Shown: positions 10,523 to 20,254 of the stretch, in pieces
Layout: each line of letters starts with the position of its first letter
How positions within the stretch are numbered: the stretch's first letter is position 1
Assembly: GCA_027489175.1 (NCBI GenBank)
Contig: JAIYAE010000014.1
Location: 376,491 to 440,490 of the forward strand
Length of the DNA stretch: 64,000 nucleotides
Source: Rhodobacter sp.
GTDB lineage: Bacteria; Pseudomonadota; Alphaproteobacteria; Rhodobacterales; Rhodobacteraceae
Direction: 5' to 3'
The notes under the pieces: generated by a model
What the model was told of the DNA's origin: nothing
The model's input: the letters and a program-made list of their open reading frames with translations, nothing else
Databases searched by the model: none
Translations under genes and position numbers: made by a program

Positions 10523-11265
10523 CCCTCGACGCCTGTGCCAACCTTGTTGAGCGTGGCGATCCGGACCGATTCCGGGCAGTGATGGCCGCGCCCCTGCATG
10601 CCCGCGCACAGCTTTTCCCGCTTTACGCCTTCAACCTAGAGGTCGCTCGCGCGCCCTGGGTCACGGAGGAGCCGCTGATTGCCGAGATGCGGCTGCAGTG
10701 GTGGCGCGATGTGGTTGAAAACGCGGCCTCAGGGGCCGCCCGCGCGCACGAGGTCGCAGGGCCGCTGCACGCGTTGATCCAGGATTTCGGCCTGCCGGTC
10801 GACGTGCTGGATCGCCTGATCGCCGCCCGCCGCTGGGACATCCACAAGGAAGCGCATGAGTCCCTCGACACCTACCTGGAAGACACGGGCGCCGGGTTGA
10901 TGTGGCTTGCAGCCCGGGCACTTGGCGCGCCGGACACGGCGGAAACAACGGTGCGGGCCTATGGCTGGGCAACGGCGGCGGCCTTCTATCTGCGCGCGGT
11001 GCCCGAACTTCTGGCGCGGGGCCGCCAGCCTTTGCCAGACGGGGTCAGCGCTGGTGATCTGGCGCGGCAAGGGTTGGACAAACTGGCCATGGCGCGGGCC
11101 GGTCGAAAGCTGGTGCCGAAAGACGTGGCCCCGGCCTTGCTTGCCGGCTGGCAGACCGAAGGTCTTTTGCAGCAGGCGCTTGGGGCGGGGGCCTCAGCCT
11201 TGCAGCTGACCGAATTCCAACGGCGCGGGCGGCTGTTGTGGCAGGCCGTTTCGCGGCGCTGGTAG
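10519..11265 (+). CDS. Squalene/phytoene synthase-family protein (NDUFAF6-like)
   Basis: ATGA overlap with cimA; LYAFNLEVARAPWVTEEPLIAEMRLQWWRDVVE, ARRWDIHKEAHESLDTYLEDTGAGLMWLAARALG. Confidence 0.85.
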   Translation: MTLDACANLVERGDPDRFRAVMAAPLHARAQLFPLYAFNLEVARAPWVTEEPLIAEMRLQWWRDVVENAASGAARAHEVAGPLHALIQDFGLPVDVLDRLIAARRWDIHKEAHESLDTYLEDTGAGLMWLAARALGAPDTAETTVRAYGWATAAAFYLRAVPELLARGRQPLPDGVSAGDLARQGLDKLAMARAGRKLVPKDVAPALLAGWQTEGLLQQALGAGASALQLTEFQRRGRLLWQAVSRRW

Positions 11266-11273
11266 CAGCCCCG

Positions 11274-12479
11274 TCAGGCCCGCATGTCCTGCGGTCGAAG
11301 CCACAGCCAGATCAGCGCCCCTCCGGCCAGCACAAGGAAAGGCAGCATGGCAAGGTTGACCATCTGCCACCCCGCCTGAACCGATCCACCGGCGCAATTC
11401 ATCAACCCGCCCGAGGAAAAGCTGGCCATCGTCACGCCGCCGAACACCACAAGGTCATTCAGACCCTGCAGGCGGCCACGCTCTTCGGGCCGTTGGGCGC
11501 TGGTCAGCATGGTCGTCGCCCCGATGAAGCCGAAATTCCAGCCGATCCCCAGCAGGATGAGGGCTATGAAGAAATTCTCCAGTTCCACCCCCGCCATGGC
11601 GACGGCCCCGGCGGCTGCAAGGATCGTCAGTCCAAGGGCGATGACCCTCTCGGTCCCGTAGCGCGCGATGATATGGCCGGTGAAGAAGCTTGGCGCATAC
11701 ATCGCCAGCACATGGGCGGTGACCACATCCGCCGCATCGCCGGTGTCAAAGCCGCAGCCCACAACCGCCAGCGGCGATGAGGTCATCACCAGGTTCATCA
11801 GGGCATAGGACACGGTGGCACAGATCATCGCGACGGCGATGGTCGGGGTGCGGATCAGCTCGGCCCGGCTGCGCCCGATCATGGCCCCAGGCACCGGGGG
11901 GGTGGGCTTCGGGATCTGCAGACCGGCAAACAGGAACATCCCCGCAAGGTTGAGGGCGATGACCGCCAGATAGCTGCCAAGAAAAGTCACGGCCATCAGG
12001 TCCGAGGTGACCTTGACCAGTTGCGGCCCGACCACCGCCGACAAAAGCCCCCCCGCCATGACCCAGCTGATCGCCTTGGGCCGGAAGGCGTCTGATGCGG
12101 TGTCGGCCGCGGCGAAGCGGTAAAAGCCCTGCGCCGACATGTAGATGCCGGTGAAAAGGGCGCCGATGCAAAAGAGGACAAAGTTGCCCGAGGACAGCCC
12201 ATAGGCGCCGATCGCCGCCCCAAGCGCCCCGCCAAGCGCCCCGACGACAAAGCCCGCGCGGCGGCCGTGGCGCTGCATCAGCGCCGAGATCGGCGTGGCG
12301 GTCAGCATCGACCCGATCACCGTCATCGTGATAGGCAGCGTGGCCCAGCAGGGATTCGGCGCAAGCGAGGATCCGGCGAGGCCCGCGATGGTGAAGATCA
12401 TCGGCATCTGCGCGCCAAGGATCGCCTGGGCTGCGACCAGCACCAGAACGTTGCGTTTTGCGAGGGCGTCACTCTTCAT
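11274..12479 (-). CDS. MFS transporter
   Basis: About 12 hydrophobic segments, MFS-like loops (MQRHGRRAGFVVGALGG); start MKSDALAKRNVLVLVAAQAILG. Confidence 0.88.
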   Translation of the reverse strand: MKSDALAKRNVLVLVAAQAILGAQMPMIFTIAGLAGSSLAPNPCWATLPITMTVIGSMLTATPISALMQRHGRRAGFVVGALGGALGAAIGAYGLSSGNFVLFCIGALFTGIYMSAQGFYRFAAADTASDAFRPKAISWVMAGGLLSAVVGPQLVKVTSDLMAVTFLGSYLAVIALNLAGMFLFAGLQIPKPTPPVPGAMIGRSRAELIRTPTIAVAMICATVSYALMNLVMTSSPLAVVGCGFDTGDAADVVTAHVLAMYAPSFFTGHIIARYGTERVIALGLTILAAAGAVAMAGVELENFFIALILLGIGWNFGFIGATTMLTSAQRPEERGRLQGLNDLVVFGGVTMASFSSGGLMNCAGGSVQAGWQMVNLAMLPFLVLAGGALIWLWLRPQDMRA

Positions 12480-12562
12480 GTGCCATCGGTACGAGGCTGC
12501 AGTCCGCAGGGCAAGATGCAATGAGCGGTTGCCTCTCTGGTGAAGGATTGAGACAAGAGGCC

Positions 12563-13192
12563 ATGGTAGGCCGCATCATCCATTCCCTTGACTGTGTCGC
12601 CGAAGGCGCTGCCTGGCTTGCCGCCCAGGAACCGGCCTTTGCCCGGGCATTGCCCCTGGTTGGCGATCTGCCCTTGCGCCGCGAGGAGGACGGGTTCGCC
12701 GCCCTCTTGCGCGCGATTGTCGGGCAGCAGGTGTCCGTCGCCAGCGCCCGGGCAATCTGGGCGCGGCTTGAGGCGGCAGGGCTGACCGAGGCCGCGGCGA
12801 TGGCCCTCGCCTCGGATGAGGACCTGCGCGCGGTGGGCCTCAGCCGGCAGAAAGCACGCTATGGGCGGGCGCTGGCGGGGGCGGGGATCGACTTTGACGG
12901 TTTGCGCCAGCGCCCCGATGCCGAAGTGGTGGCGACGCTGGTCGCGGTGCCGGGCATCGGCGTCTGGACCGCCGAGATCTACGCGATGTTCGCCCTTGGC
13001 CGGGCCGATGTGTTTGCGCCCGGAGATCTTGCCCTGCAGGAAGCCGCACGGGTGCTTTTCGGGCTAGAGAAACGGCCGACCGAGAAAGGCTTGCGGCTTA
13101 TGGCCGAAGCCTGGTCGCCCTGGCGGTCTGTTGCGGCGCGGCTGCTCTGGGCCTACTACCGGGTGGCAAAGGAACGGGACGGGGTGGCGTAA
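12563..13192 (+). CDS. DNA-3-methyladenine glycosylase (AlkA-like HhH-GPD)
   Basis: FAALLRAIVGQQVSVASARAIWARL, LVAVPGIGVWTAEIYAMFALGRADVFAPGDLALQ (HhH + GPD Asp). Confidence 0.92.
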   Translation: MVGRIIHSLDCVAEGAAWLAAQEPAFARALPLVGDLPLRREEDGFAALLRAIVGQQVSVASARAIWARLEAAGLTEAAAMALASDEDLRAVGLSRQKARYGRALAGAGIDFDGLRQRPDAEVVATLVAVPGIGVWTAEIYAMFALGRADVFAPGDLALQEAARVLFGLEKRPTEKGLRLMAEAWSPWRSVAARLLWAYYRVAKERDGVA

Positions 13193-13842
13193 TGCGGGAA
13201 TTGCAGTTCGGGCGGGCAGGGGCGGCGGAGCCCTCGGCCCTTGTGGTGTTCCTCCATGGCTATGGCGCCAATGGCGAGGACCTGCTGGGCCTGTCCGAGG
13301 TCCTGGCGCCGCATCTGCCGGGCGTGGCGTACCTTGCCCCCGACGCGCCTGAGCGGTGCGTGGGTGGGGGTTTCGGGTTCCAGTGGTTTCCGATTCCCTG
13401 GATCGACGGCTCACCCCAGGCGCTGGCCGAGGCGGGGCTGGATGAGGCGGCGGCAGACCTGAACGGGTTTCTGGATGCCCGGCTGGCCGAGGCGGGCCTT
13501 GCTGCGGACCGGCTGGTGCTGATCGGCTTCAGCCAGGGCGCGATGATGAGCCTGCATGTCGCCCCGCGCCGGGATGAGGCCGTGGCGGGGGTGGTCGCCA
13601 TCTCGGGCCGGCTGTTGCGGCCGGAGCGGCTGGAGGCCGAGGCGCGGGTCAAGCCGCCGGTCCTGTTGATGCATGGCGATCAGGACCCGGTGGTGCCTTT
13701 TGCCGATATGGCAAAGGCCGGGAATGCCCTGGTTGCGGCAGGATTTCCGACCTTTGGGCATGTGATGCAGGGCACGGGCCACGGGATCGCGCCGGATGGG
13801 CTGGGGGTCGCGCTGCAGTTCCTGAAGGAGCGGCTGGAGTAA
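13192..13842 (+). CDS. Alpha/beta hydrolase (phospholipase/carboxylesterase family)
   Basis: VVFLHGYGANGEDLLGL, LIGFSQGAMMSLH (GFSQG), GDQDPVVPF, GTGHGIAPDG; TAATG overlap with upstream gene. Confidence 0.92.
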   Translation: MRELQFGRAGAAEPSALVVFLHGYGANGEDLLGLSEVLAPHLPGVAYLAPDAPERCVGGGFGFQWFPIPWIDGSPQALAEAGLDEAAADLNGFLDARLAEAGLAADRLVLIGFSQGAMMSLHVAPRRDEAVAGVVAISGRLLRPERLEAEARVKPPVLLMHGDQDPVVPFADMAKAGNALVAAGFPTFGHVMQGTGHGIAPDGLGVALQFLKERLE

Positions 13843-13927
13843 GTGACCACGCTGGTCAGACCCTTTCAGATCAGTTTTATCAAAGACTTGCGCGTGGACA
13901 TTAACAGTCTGGCAATCTTTGCCGCGG

Positions 13928-14902
13928 TTAGGGCAACCCGTGCAGATAGGCCGCGCAGCCGGTGAGCGCGGCGTAGTCGTCTTCGACCACGGTCACCGAG
14001 AAATCCTTCAGCAAGAGATCAACCCGCCGCGCCTGCCGGAAGGCGGCGGTCAGGTTCAGGCTGGCGAAGGACGGCGTCATTGCCCGCGACATGCCGCCGA
14101 TCAGGTAGATGCCGCCATAGGGCAGGTGAACCAGCGCCAGATCGGCCAAGGTTTGGCCCAGGATATGCACGTACAGCCGCGCGGCATGGGCGGCGGTGGG
14201 GTCGCCCGCCGCAAGGGCTGCCAGCACCTGCGATGAGGTCATGGTGGTGGGGTGGCCGGCGGCGTAGGCTGCAAAGGCATGCAGGTTGGCAAGGCCACGA
14301 CCCGCCAGAACCTCTTCCACCCCGGCATGGGGCACTTCGCCTTCGGCTTTCAGGCGCGCCTCGATGAAGCGGGCAAGCTGGAAATCCTCTTCCGTGCGGA
14401 CGGGCATGTTGACGTGACCACACTCCGACGGCGGCACGACGCGGCCGTGGCTGCCGGGATGAACCGGGGCCGCGTTGACGCCGGTGCCAAGACCCACGAC
14501 CAGCATCGGCGCATGGGGCAGAACGGGGCCGTCGATCACCCGGCGCAAGTTCGCGGCCGGGATATGCCCAAGCGCTTGACCTTGTGCCTGCAAGTCATTG
14601 AGGATGGCCACCTTTCCTGCACCAGTGGCGTGGCTGAGCTTGGCCGCGTCCATCACCCAGTCAAGGTTGGTCATCGTGGCGACACCATCCTGCACCGGGC
14701 CTGCGGCGGCGACGCAGACGCCGGTCACACTGGCCCCGGTCTGGGCCAGATAGTCCTGCAGCACATGGGCAATGTCCTGACCGCGCGCCTGATACTCGGC
14801 GTTCGGGAAGCGGCGGATGCTGTCCAGCCGCACCGAAGCGCCATCGGCCAGAGCGACTCGGGTGTTGGTGCCGCCGATATCAGCAAGAATGGCGAGGGAC
14901 AT
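13928..14902 (-). CDS. glk: Glucokinase
   Basis: MSLAILADIGGTNTRVALAD, LVVGLGTGVNAAPVH, PSECGHVNMP, GGIYLIGGMSRAM. Confidence 0.93.
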   Translation of the reverse strand: MSLAILADIGGTNTRVALADGASVRLDSIRRFPNAEYQARGQDIAHVLQDYLAQTGASVTGVCVAAAGPVQDGVATMTNLDWVMDAAKLSHATGAGKVAILNDLQAQGQALGHIPAANLRRVIDGPVLPHAPMLVVGLGTGVNAAPVHPGSHGRVVPPSECGHVNMPVRTEEDFQLARFIEARLKAEGEVPHAGVEEVLAGRGLANLHAFAAYAAGHPTTMTSSQVLAALAAGDPTAAHAARLYVHILGQTLADLALVHLPYGGIYLIGGMSRAMTPSFASLNLTAAFRQARRVDLLLKDFSVTVVEDDYAALTGCAAYLHGLP

Positions 14903-14903
14903 C

Positions 14904-16250
14904 TTAAGCTCCATCATTCCGCGCCAGCGCGCGGGCGAGGGCGTGATAAGAGGATTTCGGCGTCCTGACCAGAGTGTCAAAGTCGACATGCACCAGACCG
15001 AAGCGCTTTTCGTAGCCCTCGGCCCATTCGTAATTGTCGAGGAGCGACCAGTAGAAGAAGCCCTTCACATTGGCCCCATCGGCAATGGCCTGCCGGGTAG
15101 CGGCAAGGTGCGAAAAGAGGAAATCTTCACGAATCTGGTCAGTTACCGCGCTGCCTTCCAGTACATCGGCGTTGGCCATACCATTTTCAGTGACATAGAT
15201 CGGCAGGTCGCCGACGTAGTCCTTGGACAGACGGGTCAGGAAATGGTGCAGGCCTTCGGGATAAATCTCCCACCCCATCTGCGTGCGCGGGCGGTCACCG
15301 GGAACGTCGCGCAGCGAGGGCCAGGGCGTGCCGGGGGCATGGGCGTGCAGGCGGCGGGTGTAGTAGTTGACTCCCAGCCAGTCGAGTTTCTGCCCGATCA
15401 GCGGCATGTCGTCTTGCCAGTTCTGCGGCATATGGGGGCCAAGGCCTTCCAGCACATTGGCGGGATAGCTTTGGCGGGTGATGCCTTCGATGAACCAGCG
15501 GTTGAAGATCCCGTCCCAAAGGTCTGACGCGGCTTGATCTTCCGGGCTGTCGGTGGCGGGCGAGGCGTGGTCGAAGTTCAGCACGATGCCAAGGTTCGGC
15601 TGGCCCATGCCGCGCAAACGCTCCACCGCCAGGCCATGTGCCAAGAGGATATGATGCATCGCGCGGGCAGCGGCGCGGATGTCGCGCAGGCCGGGGGCGT
15701 GGATGCCCATGAAATGGGAAAGCCACGCCACGCACCAGGGTTCATTGATCGTGGCGATGCTGGCCACACGGTTGCCAAGGCGGCGGGTGACGGCTTCGCT
15801 GAAGTCAGCAAAGCGGTAGCAGGTGTCGCGGTTGGTCCAGCCGCCCTTGTCGGCCAGCGCCGAGGGCATTTCCCAGTGGTAGAGGGTCTGGAACGGTTTC
15901 AACCCGCGTTCCAGCATGCCATCAACCAGACGGTCATAGAAATCAAGCCCTTCCGGGTTGATGTTCACGCCATCGGGCATGACCCGCGGCCATGAGGTGG
16001 AAAAGCGGTAGCCGTCCATATGGGCGGCTTTCAGAAGGTCAAGGTCCGCGGGCCACTGGTGGTAATGGTCGCAGGCTTTCGCCCCATCCTCAGCCCGGAC
16101 CACGTTGCCGGGGGTGGCGGAGAACGTGTCCCAATGGCAGGGGCCGCAGCCGCCGAAGGCTGACCCTTCGATCTGGTAGGCAGCGGTGGCTGCGCCAAAG
16201 ACGAATCCTGGCGGAAAGTCGAAGCGCGACAGGGGCTTCGTGGAAAACAT
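14904..16250 (-). CDS. GH1 family beta-glucosidase
   Basis: PPGFVFGAATAAYQIEGSAF, TINEPWCVAWLSH (acid/base TxNEP), IYVTENGMAN (nucleophile TENG), YFYWSLLDNYEWAEGYEKRFGL. Confidence 0.96.
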   Translation of the reverse strand: MFSTKPLSRFDFPPGFVFGAATAAYQIEGSAFGGCGPCHWDTFSATPGNVVRAEDGAKACDHYHQWPADLDLLKAAHMDGYRFSTSWPRVMPDGVNINPEGLDFYDRLVDGMLERGLKPFQTLYHWEMPSALADKGGWTNRDTCYRFADFSEAVTRRLGNRVASIATINEPWCVAWLSHFMGIHAPGLRDIRAAARAMHHILLAHGLAVERLRGMGQPNLGIVLNFDHASPATDSPEDQAASDLWDGIFNRWFIEGITRQSYPANVLEGLGPHMPQNWQDDMPLIGQKLDWLGVNYYTRRLHAHAPGTPWPSLRDVPGDRPRTQMGWEIYPEGLHHFLTRLSKDYVGDLPIYVTENGMANADVLEGSAVTDQIREDFLFSHLAATRQAIADGANVKGFFYWSLLDNYEWAEGYEKRFGLVHVDFDTLVRTPKSSYHALARALARNDGA

Positions 16251-16253
16251 GGA

Positions 16254-17282
16254 TCAGCCTTTGGGTGCGGGGCCGGTGGATTGGCCAATGATAAGCTCAG
16301 CCTCAAGCAGGCGTTGCTGGGGCCCTGCGTCGGGGTGGGCGATGACGTCAAGGAGCATCTCGGCGGTCAGGCGACCAGCCTCGCGCACCGAGGAGCGGGT
16401 GGCGGTGAAGATCGGCACATCCTCACCGTTCTTCATGTAGGAAAGGTCATCGTCATGGATGATGACCGAAACGTCCCGCCCAAGGACAAGGCCCGCACTT
16501 TCCACCGCGCGGCGCACGCCCATGCCCGAGATCATCGAGGATGCAAGGAAAGCGGTCGGCGGCTGGGGCAGGGCAAGCATGCGGGTCGCGGCGCGGAAAC
16601 CGGCAATCTCGGTCATCTCGTCCGAGGCCATAAGGGCTGGGTCCGGCGTGATGCTGCGCGCGGTCAGGGCATCGACATAGCCGGTACGGCGGCGGATGGC
16701 GAAATCCATGAATTCGAGCCCGTTGACGAGGCCGATGCGGGTATGGCCGAGGTCGAGAAGGAATTCGGTCGCGCGCTGGAAGGCGCGGCGGTTGTTCACG
16801 TCCAGCCAGCAATAGGGCTCGGCCGTGCCGGTCGCGCGGCCGTGGACCACGAAGGGCAGGCCGATTTCACGCAAAAGGGCGATGCGGGGGTCATGCGTCC
16901 GGGGGGCGTGGACGATGACACCATCGACATTGCCCTTGGATTTCAGGCCGCGGTAGGTGGTTTCCTCATCCTCATCGGGGACGACGGACAGGACCATGTC
17001 ATAGTCGTTGCGGCTGTATGTCTCACCCGCGCCGGCGATGAAATCCGCGAAGACAGGGTTCACGATCTCATGCCTTGTGGCGATGGGGATGACGTGGCCG
17101 ACCGCCATGGCGCGCCCGGTGGCCAGGCGGATGGCGCGGGTGTTGGGGTGGTAGTTGTGGCGTTTGGCTGCGGCGACAACGCGTTCGCGGGTGGTCTCGT
17201 TCACCTCGGGATAGCCGTTCAGGGCGCGCGACACCGTGGTGGGCGACAGCCCCAACTTGGTGGCGAGTTCCTTGAGGTTCAT
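16254..17282 (-). CDS. LacI family regulator (AglR-like by position)
   Basis: MNLKELATKLGLSPTTVSRALNGYPEVNETTRERVVAAAKRHNYHPN LacI HTH; divergent from the agl operon. Confidence 0.9.
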   Translation of the reverse strand: MNLKELATKLGLSPTTVSRALNGYPEVNETTRERVVAAAKRHNYHPNTRAIRLATGRAMAVGHVIPIATRHEIVNPVFADFIAGAGETYSRNDYDMVLSVVPDEDEETTYRGLKSKGNVDGVIVHAPRTHDPRIALLREIGLPFVVHGRATGTAEPYCWLDVNNRRAFQRATEFLLDLGHTRIGLVNGLEFMDFAIRRRTGYVDALTARSITPDPALMASDEMTEIAGFRAATRMLALPQPPTAFLASSMISGMGVRRAVESAGLVLGRDVSVIIHDDDLSYMKNGEDVPIFTATRSSVREAGRLTAEMLLDVIAHPDAGPQQRLLEAELIIGQSTGPAPKG

Positions 17283-17297
17283 TGCGGCGCTTTTGCT

Positions 17298-17484
17298 CAA
17301 AACGGTTTCAACCGCGCAAACCTTAGCCAGCTTGGCGGGGTGCGTCAAAACATATCACCGGCCTCCGTAAACGATTACGGCGCACGGGACGGGCAGATTG
17401 GGGGCGGTTTGCATCGTTTGAAGGCGCTTTGGATTGACTTGAGGGCCGGGATCGGCGACCCTTGGGCATCCAAAGCGGTTTGAA
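17298..17484. promoter_or_regulatory. Candidate LacI-family operators in the aglR/aglE divergent promoter region
   Basis: CAAAACGGTTTCAA (17298-17311), CCGTAAACGATTACGG (17365-17380), CAAAGCGGTTTGAA (17471-17484). Confidence 0.5.
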
Positions 17485-17566
17485 GCGATTCTGGTTCAGA
17501 AGCGTCTCCGGCTGCCCTTGGGAACAATCGCCCCGCCATGAGGGCGGGGGAATCGGGAGGATTGCA

Positions 17567-18913
17567 ATGAAGACGAAACTTCTCGTCAGCGCCGCGGCGC
17601 TGGCGCTGGGTGCGGGCGGCGCGATGGCGCAGGACCTGAAATTCCCCGTGGGCGAAGGCGCCTTCAACTGGGCCAGCTACACCGCGTTTGACGAAGCCAA
17701 CAACCTGGAAGGTCAGTCGCTGACGATCTTCGGGCCATGGCGCGGCGAAGACCAGGTTCTGGTTGAATCGATGCTGGCGTATTACACCGCCGCCACCGGC
17801 GTGACCGTGAGCTACTCGTCGTCGGAAGGCTATGAGCAGCAACTGATCATCGACGCCGAAGCGGGTTCGCCCCCGGACGTCGCCGTTCTGCCGCAGCCCG
17901 GCCTGATCGCCGATCTGGCCAAGCGCGGGTTCATCACGCCCCTGCCAGCCGAAACCGCGACCTGGCTGACCGAAAACTACGGCGCAGGCGCAAGCTGGGC
18001 GGCCCTTGGCACCTATCCGGGCGCTGACGGCACCCCGGCCCTTTACGCCTTCCCCTACAAGGCCGACGTGAAATCGCTGGTCTGGTACAGCCCCGACAAC
18101 TTCGCCGACGCAGGCTATGCCGTGCCGACGACGATGGAAGAGCTGATGGCCCTGACCGACCAGATCGTCGCCGATGGCGGCACGCCCTGGTGCATCGGCC
18201 TGGGTTCGGGCGGTGCGACGGGCTGGCCTGCGACCGACTGGGTCGAAGACATGATGCTGCGCACGCAGCCGCCGGAAGTCTATGACGCTTGGGTGTCGAA
18301 CACGCTGGCGTTCAACAGCCCCGAAGTCGTGGGCGCGATCGAAGCCTTCGGGACCTTCGCCAAGAATGACGCCTATGTCGCCGGTGGCGCTGCCGCCGTC
18401 GCCTCGACCGACTTCCGCGACAGCCCCAAGGGCCTCTTCTCGTCGCCGCCGCAGTGCTACATGCACCGCCAGGCGTCGTTCATCCCGTCCTTCTTCCCCG
18501 AAGGCACGGAACTGGGCACCGATGCTGACTTCTTCTACTTCCCGGCCTATGCCGAGAAGGATCTGGGTCAGCCGGTTCTGGGCGCGGGCACGCTTGCCTT
18601 CATCATGAAGGACAGCCCGGCTGCACAGGCCTTCATCGAGTTCCTGAAGACCCCGATCGCGCATGAAGTCTGGATGGCGCAAACCGGTTTCGTCACCCCG
18701 CACAAGGGCGTCAGCACTGACCTTTACGGGTCGGCCGCGCTGAAAAAGCAGGGTGAGATTCTGGCAAACGCCACCACCTTCCGCTTTGACGGATCGGACC
18801 TGATGCCGGGCGCCGTTGGCGCGGGCAGCTTCTGGACAGGGATGGTCGACTTCGTGGGCGGCAAGTCCGCGCAGGAAGTGGCTGACGCGATCCAGGCTTC
18901 CTGGCCGAAGTGA
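17567..18913 (+). CDS. aglE: Alpha-glucoside ABC transporter substrate-binding protein
   Basis: Signal peptide MKTKLLVSAAALALGAGGAMAQ; carbohydrate SBP body; followed by AglF/G/A/K-type genes. Confidence 0.88.
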   Translation: MKTKLLVSAAALALGAGGAMAQDLKFPVGEGAFNWASYTAFDEANNLEGQSLTIFGPWRGEDQVLVESMLAYYTAATGVTVSYSSSEGYEQQLIIDAEAGSPPDVAVLPQPGLIADLAKRGFITPLPAETATWLTENYGAGASWAALGTYPGADGTPALYAFPYKADVKSLVWYSPDNFADAGYAVPTTMEELMALTDQIVADGGTPWCIGLGSGGATGWPATDWVEDMMLRTQPPEVYDAWVSNTLAFNSPEVVGAIEAFGTFAKNDAYVAGGAAAVASTDFRDSPKGLFSSPPQCYMHRQASFIPSFFPEGTELGTDADFFYFPAYAEKDLGQPVLGAGTLAFIMKDSPAAQAFIEFLKTPIAHEVWMAQTGFVTPHKGVSTDLYGSAALKKQGEILANATTFRFDGSDLMPGAVGAGSFWTGMVDFVGGKSAQEVADAIQASWPK

Positions 18914-19020
18914 TCTGATACTTTGGGTCGGGCGCCACCGCGCGCCCGGCCCATCCCAGGCAGTTCTGCCCAAGGGTCCCGTCAGAGGATCTGTTTCAAG
19001 TCAGACAGATGGAGGGGAAC

Positions 19021-20244
19021 ATGCATCCGGCACTGCAAGCCTTGTTCGTGATCGTCATTGGCGTCGGCGGCTGCGTTTTCTACTTTTACGCCTCCAACAT
19101 TTTCCTCGACAAAGTGCTGTATCCGGCAAAGGGCCCGAATGCGGGGCGGAATACCAACCGGGCCAACATGATCCGGCCCTGGTTGTTCCTGTTTCCGGCG
19201 CTGGCGCTCCTCTGCCTGTATCTGGCCTATCCGGTCTTTGCCACGGCCTGGCTGTCGGTCTTCAACCGGGACGGCGACTTCGTGGGCCTAGGCAACTATT
19301 CCGCCATGTTCGCCGAGCCGAAGTTTGTCGAAAGCCTGCAGAACAACATCCTGTGGCTGATCGTCGTGCCGGCTGCTGCCACCGCCTTTGGCCTTCTGGC
19401 CGCGCAGCTGACCGACCGGATCAAATGGGGCAACTTCGCCAAGTCGCTGATCTTCATGCCGATGGCGATTTCCTTTGTCGGCGCATCGGTGATCTTCAAG
19501 CTGATCTATGACAGCCGCGACGCGAACCTGAGCCAGATCGGCCTGATCAACGCGGTCTGGCTGAAGTTTGACGGCGGCGTGGGGTCCTTCCTGATGCTGC
19601 GGCTGGTGCCTTTCGTGCTGATCGGCTGCCTTTTGCTGGCCATCGCCTGGGCCGGGTGGAGCGTTCTGCGCCCCTTGGTGCAGGGGCAGGGCGGCGGGGC
19701 GCTGTTGAAGGCGGCCCGGGTGCTGGGCGCGCTGGTGGCGGCCTTCCTGGTCTATGAACTGGCTGTGTGGCTTTACGGGATCGTCACCAACGAATTGCCC
19801 TACGGACAGCCGCAGGTCTGGTTGCAAAAGCCTTACTGGAACAACTTCTTCCTGATGGCGGTGCTGGTCTGGATTCAGACCGGGTTCGCCATGGTCATCC
19901 TGTCCGCCGCCCTACGCGGCGTGCCGGAAGACACGATCGAAGCCGCGACGATCGATGGCGCCAACCCCTTCCAGATCTTCTTCAAGATCAAGGTGCCGCA
20001 GATCATGGGGACCATCGTTGTGGTCTGGACCACGATCACGATCACCGTCCTCAAGGTCTTTGACATCGTGCTCGCCATGACCAACGGCCAGTGGGAAACG
20101 CAAGTGCTGGCCAACTACATGTATGACAAGCTGTTTCGTTCGCTGGACTGGGGCATGGGCTCGGCCTCGGCGATGATCATCATGCTGCTCGTGACCCCGA
20201 TCCTGATCTGGAACGTGATCAACGCGCGCAAGGAAATGCGGTAA
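19021..20244 (+). CDS. aglF: Alpha-glucoside ABC transporter permease
   Basis: MalF-type permease with EAA-like loop EDTIEAATIDGANPFQIFFKIKVPQIMGTI. Confidence 0.88.
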   Translation: MHPALQALFVIVIGVGGCVFYFYASNIFLDKVLYPAKGPNAGRNTNRANMIRPWLFLFPALALLCLYLAYPVFATAWLSVFNRDGDFVGLGNYSAMFAEPKFVESLQNNILWLIVVPAAATAFGLLAAQLTDRIKWGNFAKSLIFMPMAISFVGASVIFKLIYDSRDANLSQIGLINAVWLKFDGGVGSFLMLRLVPFVLIGCLLLAIAWAGWSVLRPLVQGQGGGALLKAARVLGALVAAFLVYELAVWLYGIVTNELPYGQPQVWLQKPYWNNFFLMAVLVWIQTGFAMVILSAALRGVPEDTIEAATIDGANPFQIFFKIKVPQIMGTIVVVWTTITITVLKVFDIVLAMTNGQWETQVLANYMYDKLFRSLDWGMGSASAMIIMLLVTPILIWNVINARKEMR

Positions 20245-20254
20245 GGGGGCGGCG

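Noticed and set aside
17375-18973. 532-aa minus-strand ORF antisense to aglE
   Set aside because: Composition of a GC shadow frame; the plus strand encodes a clear signal-peptide SBP.
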